In this document: positions 1 to 4,890 of the stretch, one piece after another
Numbering within the stretch: position 1 is the first letter of the stretch
Layout of the letters: each line of letters opens with the position of its first letter
The notes under the pieces: model-generated
Database searches by the model: none
What the model saw: only the letters and a program-made list of their open reading frames with translations
Told to the model about the DNA's origin: nothing
Program-made: the position numbers and the translations under genes
From: Betaproteobacteria bacterium
GTDB taxonomy: Bacteria > Pseudomonadota > Gammaproteobacteria > Burkholderiales > Casimicrobiaceae
NCBI GenBank assembly: GCA_005888955.1
Contig: VBCS01000239.1
Span: 1 to 6,006 of the forward strand
Direction of reading: 5' to 3'
DNA length: 6,006 nucleotides

Positions 1-300
1 GGCGAACACCTGCGGCATGTTGTTGAGCAGATTCTCCGTCGACACGGGGGCCTCGAACTTGATGTCCTGCGCCGTGATCTGGGTGATCGGGCTGGTGCTC
101 TCAAGGTTCGGCGCAGGAATGCGCGAGCCCGTGACGTTGAATTTCTCGATCCTCTCGATGGGCGCCTGCTGCGTCCCGGGCGGCTGCGCCGAAGGCACCT
201 GCGCGTAGGCTGACGGCGCCGTCAGGCCGACGATGATCCCGGCGCCTAACGCCTGCGCCACCGCCAGCGACAGCTTTTTCCTATGCATCCTCTTCATCAT
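1..300 (-). CDS. TonB-dependent outer-membrane receptor, N-terminal part (runs off left edge)
   Basis: Only the first 100 codons are visible; the gene continues past position 1. Such receptors are outer-membrane beta-barrels that import siderophores, vitamin B12, glycans or other large substrates using energy from TonB-ExbBD. The visible product has a signal peptide: a basic start (MMKRMHRKK), a hydrophobic core at about residues 10-29, and a likely cleavage after Ala-Tyr-Ala (31-33). A Gln/Pro-rich linker follows, then IEKFNVTGSRI (residues 51-61) and the beginning of the plug domain, with PITQITAQDI and NLLNNMPQVFA, as is typical of the family. Three in-frame starts exist, at 300, 297 and 288. 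A GGGGG run (304-308 on the complementary strand) sits 3 bases before the first ATG and 6 before the second, so 297 may be the true start. The substrate cannot be judged because the barrel is not visible. Family assignment is confident. Confidence 0.9.
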   Translation of the reverse strand, partial: MMKRMHRKKLSLAVAQALGAGIIVGLTAPSAYAQVPSAQPPGTQQAPIERIEKFNVTGSRIPAPNLESTSPITQITAQDIKFEAPVSTENLLNNMPQVFA

Positions 301-802
301 GGACCCCCATGGAGTTAAAGATTACAGCAGCTATTTGTCCTTACCATCCGCAACCTATTCGAATCGTTCGGTCGACGGAATTACATCAAGTCGTCGGTCG
401 ACCAGAGCAAGCAAAACCGAAGGGAAGTATCAACTCCTTAACGCAGCCGGGCGCGACAACGAGGTCCTTTGTTGAAATTTCATGTAGGAACCCCAGAGGA
501 AAGTGAACACTAGCCGGAAAAATTTCTGATTTACCTGACCGGACACAGTTGCCACGTTACAACACCCCTAATTCGGGCTGCAACAAAATGATGGGCTTAG
601 TTACAATCCGTCTTACTTCGTGTTGCAAATCTGCCAACGATGCCCAAACGCAATGCACAAATCGCTCCCTTGCGTCGCGCCCATGAGCCGCACCCGTGGC
701 CCGGCGCCGCTATGAAGACCCGACCGAGCGGCCGCGGGCAGGCGGCGCCGACCGGGATCAAGCACGAACCCGTCATGCCCTGCCGGCCCACCGGCTGAAC
801 CC
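301..802. other. Gene-free region, leader and upstream DNA of the receptor gene
   Basis: About 500 bases separate the receptor start from the acetyltransferase start, which is transcribed away from it. Roughly 301-660 is visibly more AT-rich than the flanking genes, as expected for divergent promoter DNA. The short open frames here, such as 597-791 on the minus strand, show no recognisable protein character. I found no sigma-70 promoter with good -35 and -10 boxes and correct spacing on either strand. The one structured element seen is the repeated TCGGTCGAC at 367-402, listed separately. No tRNA-like or convincing terminator structure was found. Confidence 0.6.
367..402. promoter_or_regulatory. 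Paired TCGGTCGAC direct repeat, candidate operator upstream of the receptor
   Basis: The 9-mer TCGGTCGAC occurs at 368-376 and again at 394-402, a 26-base period. Both copies are preceded by TCGT, with one extra T in the first copy. The first copy lies inside a 14-base near-palindrome, TTCGGTCGACGGAA (367-380), with a single mismatched pair. It sits 67-102 bases upstream of the receptor start. Two spaced palindromic sites in front of a TonB-dependent receptor would suit a dimeric regulator, but the regulator is unknown and chance cannot be excluded, because GTCGAC is itself palindromic and GC-rich DNA favours it. Confidence 0.3.
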
Positions 803-1309
803 GTGGATTCGGCGAGCGCCTTTCGCGTCCTGCCCGTCACGCCGCGCGATATCCCCGACGTTCTGGCGATGATCGAGGCGCTCGCGGAATACGAAAATCT
901 GCGCCATCTTTGCGTTGCGACCGAGGCGAGCCTTCACGCCGCATTGTTCGGCCCCCGCCCCGCGGCCGAGGTGCTAATCGGCTGGGAAGGTCCGGCGCCG
1001 GTCGCATTTGCGTTATTTTTTCATAATTTTTCGACGTTTCTAGGCCGCAAGGGCTTGTATCTCGAGGATTTATTTGTCCAGCCGTCGTATCGCGGCCGCG
1101 GCTACGGACGCGCGCTGCTCACCCAGCTGGCGCGCATCGCGGTTGTGCGCGATTGCGGCCGGTTCGAATGGGCGGTGCTCGACTGGAATGCTGCCGCTAT
1201 CGGCTTCTATGAGTCATTGGGAGCGACGCTGCTGCCCGATTGGCGGATCAGTCGTGTTACCGGGCCGGCGCTGCAGCGGCTGGCCGCGAACCCGGTGCCC
1301 GGCGCCTGA
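803..1309 (+). CDS. GNAT family N-acetyltransferase, diamine/thialysine acetyltransferase-like
   Basis: This 168-residue protein is a single GNAT domain, which transfers acetyl from acetyl-CoA to an amine in the cytoplasm. The acetyl-CoA pyrophosphate-binding motif A is RGRGYGRAL at residues 97-105, preceded by the beta4 strand LYLEDLFVQP (85-94). Motif B is LDWNAAAIGFYESLGA (126-141), with the usual Tyr136 as a candidate general acid. The N-terminal pattern (TPRDIPDVLAMIEALAEYENL) and the DWNxxAIxFYxSLGA block resemble the spermidine/spermine and thialysine acetyltransferase-like branch. This suggests a small polyamine-like or amino-acid substrate, which is an inference only. The start is GTG at 803, the first usable start after an in-frame TGA at 713. 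No clear Shine-Dalgarno sequence precedes it. It ends 88 bases before the TldD gene and could share its transcript. There is no sign of damage. Confidence 0.9.
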   Translation: MDSASAFRVLPVTPRDIPDVLAMIEALAEYENLRHLCVATEASLHAALFGPRPAAEVLIGWEGPAPVAFALFFHNFSTFLGRKGLYLEDLFVQPSYRGRGYGRALLTQLARIAVVRDCGRFEWAVLDWNAAAIGFYESLGATLLPDWRISRVTGPALQRLAANPVPGA

Positions 1310-1397
1310 CGGCACGAGCGATGCACATTTCGAGCGATAATTCGTTTTTTTGAATGCCGCACCGCCGCTTGGCGATGCTGCACTGCACAGGACTCCC
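1310..1397 (+). other. Short spacer between acetyltransferase and TldD genes
   Basis: This 88-base spacer holds a direct repeat CGAGCGAT (1315-1322 and 1331-1338), a GATAAT resembling a -10 box (1336-1341) with no matching -35 box, and a run of seven T (1345-1351). A 5-base inverted repeat GTGCC/GGCAC (1295-1299 and 1311-1315) lies about 30 bases before the T run, too far to make a standard intrinsic terminator. Whether a promoter or a weak terminator lies here is undecided. Confidence 0.35.
1389..1392 (+). promoter_or_regulatory. Ribosome-binding site that decides the TldD start
   Basis: AGGA lies 5 bases before the ATG at 1398. The longer open frame could begin at TTG 1350, but that codon follows a T run and has no Shine-Dalgarno sequence. 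The extra 16 residues (beginning with Asn-Ala-Ala-Pro-Pro) do not resemble the family, so ATG 1398 is preferred. Confidence 0.65.
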
Positions 1398-2837
1398 ATG
1401 AGCGAAGAATTGATCGCCGACTTCCGGCGACTCTCCTGCGATGCCGATTTCTGGTCGCTAAGGCTCACCGATGAGCGGGCCGAAAGCTACGCGATACGCA
1501 AGGACGTCGCGCAGCCTCCATTCCTCTTGACCGATCGGGGCGCCATGCTTACCGTCCACGCGGCGGGCGGCTGCGGCTACGCCGCGACCAGCGACGTGTC
1601 GCGGGCGGGCCTGCAATCCGCACTCGACCGCGCCGCGTCCTGGGCGCGGGCCGCGGCCCCGCGCTCGCTGATCGATTTCGGCGCGCTGCCGAACCCTGCG
1701 CCGCGTGGCGCGTACGCCTCCCCGGACGTCGACAAGCCGGCCTGGTCGCAGCGCGACTGGTACGACCTGCTCGCCGAAGAATCGCGCCAGGCGGGGTGCG
1801 ATCCGCGCATCGTCGACTGGGAGGCGACGGTGGAAACGCGAACGGCCGAGCATCGCTACCTGACGAGCGCCGGCGGCGACGTGTTGCAGCGCTATCGCTT
1901 CGTCATGCCCGGCATGTCGGTCACCGCGCACGCGGACGGCGACACGCAGACGCGGACGCTCAACGGCTACCGCGGCCTAGCGCAGCAGGGCGGAGAAGAC
2001 ATGCTGGACCGCTTCGGGTTTGTCGGCAGTGGACGGCGCCTCGCCGACGAGGCGTTGCAGCTGTTGCTGGCGCCGAACTGTCCGGTGGGCACCATGGACG
2101 TGCTGCTTCTGCCCGACCAGATGGTCCTACAGATCCACGAGTCGATCGGGCATCCGCTGGAGCTCGACCGCATTCTCGGCGACGAACGCAACTTTGCCGG
2201 CACGAGTTTCGTGACCCTCGACATGTTCGGCTCCTACCGTTACGGGTCCGACCTGCTCAATGTCTGCTTCGATCCGACGCGTCCGGAAGAGCTTGCCAGC
2301 TATGCCTTCGACGACGAAGGCACACCCGCGGAAAAGGCCTATCTGATTCGCAAGGGCATCCTCGAGCGGCCGCTCGGCGGCGCGATCTCGCAGGCCCGCG
2401 CCGGATTGCCCGGCGTCGCGAACTCGCGCGCGGACAACTGGAATCGGCCGCCGATCGACCGGATGGCCAACATCAACCTGGAGCCGGGCGATGCGACGCT
2501 CGCCGACATGATCGCGGGCATCGAGCGCGGGGTGCTGATGAGCACCAACAGCTCCTGGTCGATCGACGATTCCCGCAACAAGTTTCAGTTCGGCTGCGAA
2601 TGGGGCCAGTTGATCGAGAACGGCAAGTTGACGGCCGTCGTCAAAAATCCGAATTATCGCGGCATCTCGGCCAACTTCTGGCGCAACCTGACCCGCGTTG
2701 GCGAGGCCGCGACCATGCAGGTACTCGGTACGCCGTATTGCGGCAAGGGCGAGCCCTCACAGGTGATCCGCGTCGGGCATGCATCACCGGCGTGCGTATT
2801 CGCCGCGGTCGACGTCTTCGGCGGAGATGCATCATGA
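1398..2837 (+). CDS. tldD: TldD/PmbA family metallopeptidase, catalytic TldD-type subunit
   Basis: The product is 479 residues from ATG 1398, close to the 481 of E. coli TldD. TldD pairs with TldE to form a cytoplasmic zinc protease that degrades unfolded peptides and, in some hosts, trims leader peptides of modified peptides such as microcin B17. The HExxxH zinc motif is present as HESIGHPLE, with His247, Glu248 and His252. The distal conserved Cys is Cys448 in GTPYCGKGEP. Other family blocks include FDDEGTPAEKAYLIRKGIL and the C-terminal RVGHASPACVFAAVDVFGG. The sequence differs from canonical TldD (HESIGHPLE in place of HEAVGHGLE, and a CGKGEP block), so it belongs to a divergent subfamily that typically occurs as a TldD/TldE-type gene pair; the symbol marks the family, not proven orthology. 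Its stop overlaps the start of the partner gene (ATGA), implying coupled translation. No RiPP precursor or modification enzyme is visible, so the substrate is unknown. Confidence 0.9.
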   Translation: MSEELIADFRRLSCDADFWSLRLTDERAESYAIRKDVAQPPFLLTDRGAMLTVHAAGGCGYAATSDVSRAGLQSALDRAASWARAAAPRSLIDFGALPNPAPRGAYASPDVDKPAWSQRDWYDLLAEESRQAGCDPRIVDWEATVETRTAEHRYLTSAGGDVLQRYRFVMPGMSVTAHADGDTQTRTLNGYRGLAQQGGEDMLDRFGFVGSGRRLADEALQLLLAPNCPVGTMDVLLLPDQMVLQIHESIGHPLELDRILGDERNFAGTSFVTLDMFGSYRYGSDLLNVCFDPTRPEELASYAFDDEGTPAEKAYLIRKGILERPLGGAISQARAGLPGVANSRADNWNRPPIDRMANINLEPGDATLADMIAGIERGVLMSTNSSWSIDDSRNKFQFGCEWGQLIENGKLTAVVKNPNYRGISANFWRNLTRVGEAATMQVLGTPYCGKGEPSQVIRVGHASPACVFAAVDVFGGDAS

Positions 2838-4100
2838 AGCCCGCGAATATCGAGGAGTATTTCAATGAGGTCGCCGCGTTGCTCGACCGGTCGGTCGCAG
2901 CTGGCGAGACGTACACCTGTCGCCTGGACGGGGAGGTCTCCGATTTTGTCAGGCTCAACCGGGGCAAAGTCCGCCAGCCGGGGACCGTCACCCAGTGTTA
3001 TCTGCGGCTACATCTGATCGCGGGTCGTCGGCATGCTGAACAGTGCCTGACGGTGGCGGGCGATCTTCTGGCCACCTTGCGGGCGACAATCGCGGCGCTG
3101 CCGGAGGATCCGCATCTCAGTTTCGCGACCGACATTCGGCCGAGCCGGGTCATCCGCAGCTCGCCCCTGCCGGCGGGCGAAGAGATCGTCGAGACCATTC
3201 TCGATGCTGCCGACGGCGTGGATCTGGTCGGCATTTACGCAGGAGGGCCGGTTTACCGCGGCTTTGCGAATTCGTTCGGCCAGCGGAACTGGCATGAGGT
3301 CCGGTCCTTCAACCTGCAGTGGAGCCTCTATCACCGCGCGGACAAGGCGGTGAAAACGGTATATGGCGGCTTCGAGTGGGTTTCCGAAACCTTCGCGGCG
3401 AAGATGGCGGGCGCCCGCGAACGACTCGCGCTTCTTGCCCGCCCCTCGCGCTCGCTTGGAGGAGATTGCCGGCATGCTGTGCTGGGGCGGCTTTTCGGGC
3501 CGCGCGCTCGAAACCCGGCAGAGCTGCCTGTTCCGACTCAAGGATGGGGCCGCGGCGCTCGATCCATCGATCGCGTTCGCGGAGAACACCGCCGAGGGCA
3601 TCGCTCCGGCATTCCAAGACGAGGGGTTCGCGCGCCCGCAAGCGGTGCCGCTCGTCACCGACGGCCGGATGGTCGGATCGCTGGTAAGCCCACGAACTGC
3701 CCGAGAATTTGCGCTGGCACAAAACGGCGCCAACGCGTCCGAAATGCCGGAGTCGCTCGACATGGCGGCCGGCAATCTCGCCTCCGCCGACGCCTTGGCC
3801 GCGCTCGACACCGGGCTTTATCTCGGCAACCTCTGGTATCTGAATTTCTCCGATCGGCCAGCGTGTCGGTTGACCGGCATGACCCGCTTCGCCTCGTTCT
3901 GGGTCGAGGGTGGGAAGATCGTGGCGCCGGTCGACGTCATGCGCTTCGACGATAGTGTCTTCCGGCTGCTCGGCGACCAGCTGGTCGGACTCACCGCCGA
4001 ACGCGAGTTGCTTGTCAACGGCGACACGTACCGCGAGCGTAACGTCAGCAGCATGCGGCTTCCCGGCGCGGTCGTGCGCGACATGGCGTTTACGTTGTAG
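2834..4100 (+). pseudogene. tldE: TldE/PmbA-type partner subunit, frameshifted with a probable internal deletion
   Basis: This should be the non-catalytic partner of the TldD protein. Translation starts at ATG 2834, overlapping the TldD stop, with GGAG (2823-2826) placed 7 bases upstream. The first frame reads sensibly to about residue 208 (ARPSRSL, ending at 3457). The family sequence then resumes in the next frame as LEEIAGMLCWGGFSG from 3456 and runs to TAG 4098-4100, with normal family blocks such as ENTAEGIAPAFQDEGF, NLWYLNFSDRPACRLTGMTRFASFWVEGG and RLPGAVVRDMAFTL. From my knowledge of relatives, about 13 residues (a PGxYRxYLAPAA-like stretch) are absent at the junction. This fits a deletion of 38 or 41 bases rather than a single-base error. 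Continued in the first frame, the product would run out of frame to 3955 (373 residues in all). As in other TldE proteins, no HExxxH is seen. The alternatives are an assembly error or a genuinely split gene. Confidence 0.82.
3458..3476 (+). promoter_or_regulatory. Strong internal ribosome-binding sequence and ATG after the TldE break
   Basis: GGAGGAG (3458-3464) is followed after 9 bases by ATG (3474-3476) in the frame of the intact C-terminal half. Starting here gives 208 residues, MLCWGGFSGRALET onward, ending at 4100. The purine run also encodes the Glu-Glu of LEEIAG, so it may simply be coding sequence. Its position, directly after the frame break, makes separate translation of the C-terminal half possible. 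Confidence 0.35.
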
Positions 4101-4163
4101 GGCCGAATTCATTCGGCCGCATCGCGGCATGGTCACGCCGCGCGCGAATGAATTCGCACCTAC
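4097..4163. repeat. Inverted pair of GTAG-headed REP-like palindromes (doublet 1)
   Basis: Two 24-base ends (4097-4120 and the complement of 4140-4163) match at 20 of 24 positions in inverted orientation, separated by 19 bases. Each begins with GTAG and then forms a stem: GGCCGAAT-TC-ATTCGGCC on the left, and GCGAAT-TC-ATTCGC on the right. A 5' GTAG plus a short imperfect palindrome, paired head to head, is the known form of REP/BIME elements mobilised by RAYT (REP-associated tyrosine transposase) enzymes, for example the GTAG family of Stenotrophomonas maltophilia. Assignment to that class is by form, not by database match. The TAG of the left GTAG is the stop codon of the TldE gene. Confidence 0.75.
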
Positions 4164-4165
4164 CC

Positions 4166-4181
4166 AAGCCCGCCTGGGCTT
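4166..4181. other. Small perfect hairpin between the convergent genes
   Basis: AAGCCC-GCCT-GGGCTT forms a perfect 6-base-pair stem with a 4-base loop and overlaps the first bases of the methyltransferase stop codon. No T run follows on either strand, so it is not a standard intrinsic terminator. With the neighbouring REP doublet it could still help to separate the two convergent transcripts. Confidence 0.35.
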
Positions 4182-4854
4182 ACGGGTTAACCATATTTAG
4201 CCGGTTGAACTGTTGCCCATAACGGCCATGCGCGACGTAGCCTGCACCCCAAAGCGCGGCGCGCACTTCCAGATCAGGAACCTGGTCGGCGAGGTAACGC
4301 CACGGCCGCCGCAAGCCGGCGAACGTCGTCAGATAGGGTGCGTTGATCCGACGCACAAGGACGTTTGCGGGCGCTAGCCAGCGGGGCAGCAGCTTCGAAC
4401 CCGATGCCGCCACGTGTGCGCCGGGCGCGACGAAGGCGAACAGATGCGCCAGCGCCGCGGGTGACTGCAGCACGTCATGGGCGAAGTTGAACAGCACGGC
4501 GTCGAAGGGGCCGGCGAGTGGTGCATCCTCGGCCGCGGCCTCGATCAACGTCACGTTGGCCCAACCGGTGCGCGCGATCCGGTCGCGCGCACGGCGCGCC
4601 ATGTCGGGCGAAAGCTCGACGCCGGTGACGCGCCCTTCCGCGCCGACAGCGGCGACGAGGAGAGGAAATGACAGGCCCGTGCCGCAGGCAACGTCGAGCA
4701 CTGCGTCGCCGTGCCTGAGCTTGAGCGCCGCGATCGTGCGCCGGCGCAACCGCATCGTGCGTGCGGCTGAGGCGTCATACCCTTCCGCGTGGGCCCGATA
4801 GCGCTCGATGGCGCGCAGCGGGTCAGGGTCTTCATGCTGTAGGGTCGAATTCAT
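4180..4854 (-). CDS. Class I SAM-dependent methyltransferase, UbiE/PmtA-like
   Basis: From ATG 4854 the product is 224 residues. It has the Rossmann-fold methyltransferase pattern: an N-terminal helix with the AEGYD motif (Tyr26-Asp27), SAM-binding motif I VLDVACGTG (52-60), an acidic residue ending strand 2 in VTGVEL (Glu80), and the post-II block PFDAVLFNFAHD around Asp118. The overall pattern resembles small ubiquinone/menaquinone or phospholipid N-methyltransferases; the substrate is not determined. The start is uncertain. ATG 4854 lies inside a REP palindrome and has no Shine-Dalgarno sequence. A second in-frame ATG at 4905 overlaps the end of the ABC gene and would read through the whole repeat, giving 241 residues. 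An ATG at 4835, where a native start would be expected, is out of frame. The gene is transcribed in the same direction as the ABC gene and converges with the TldE gene. Confidence 0.82.
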   Translation of the reverse strand: MNSTLQHEDPDPLRAIERYRAHAEGYDASAARTMRLRRRTIAALKLRHGDAVLDVACGTGLSFPLLVAAVGAEGRVTGVELSPDMARRARDRIARTGWANVTLIEAAAEDAPLAGPFDAVLFNFAHDVLQSPAALAHLFAFVAPGAHVAASGSKLLPRWLAPANVLVRRINAPYLTTFAGLRRPWRYLADQVPDLEVRAALWGAGYVAHGRYGQQFNRLNMVNP

Positions 4855-4890
4855 TCGGCCGCGGCGTTGGCCGGTTAAATCCGGCCCTAC
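4839..4890. repeat. Inverted pair of GTAG-headed REP-like palindromes (doublet 2)
   Basis: The left unit (4839-4862) matches the left unit of doublet 1 at 23 of 24 positions and in the same orientation, with T for C at 4845. The right unit (4869-4890, read on the complement) is a different variant: it begins GTAG and has a GGCCGG/CCGGCC stem with an ATTTAA loop, sharing 17 of 22 positions with the left unit. The TAG of this right GTAG is the stop codon of the ABC gene. The left unit contains the ATG at 4854 used as the methyltransferase start. Between co-directional genes, such stem-loops can alter mRNA stability or downstream expression. Confidence 0.72.

Noticed and set aside
556..606. GTTACAA repeated at 556-562 and 600-606
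   Set aside because: It is only seven bases, with no symmetry or associated promoter elements, so chance is adequate.
597..791. 64-codon minus-strand frame in the intergenic region
   Set aside because: It has no recognisable protein features and no convincing ribosome-binding site.
1336..1341. GATAAT as the -10 box of a TldD promoter
   Set aside because: It matches 5 of 6 consensus bases, but no -35-like hexamer lies 16-18 bases upstream and there is no extended -10.
1295..1351. Intrinsic terminator after the acetyltransferase gene
   Set aside because: There is a T7 run, but the nearest inverted repeat has only five pairs and ends about 30 bases upstream.
1796..2833. A long plus-strand open frame overlapping the TldD gene and continuing into the TldE gene
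   Set aside because: Before 2834 it is a very Arg/His/Ala-rich reading of the TldD gene in another frame, with no domain. It joins the TldE frame only because GC-rich DNA lacks stop codons.
3455..3464. Programmed +1 frameshift at CTT in the TldE gene, comparable to prfB
   Set aside because: The purine-rich sequence lies after the slip codon rather than upstream, no stop codon or rare codon sits at the site, and conserved residues are missing, so a slip would not restore a normal protein.
3008..4136. Two long minus-strand open frames (3008-3811 and 3309-4136) opposite the TldE gene
   Set aside because: Family-specific TldE sequence is on the plus strand. The minus-strand readings show only compositional bias and no start signal.
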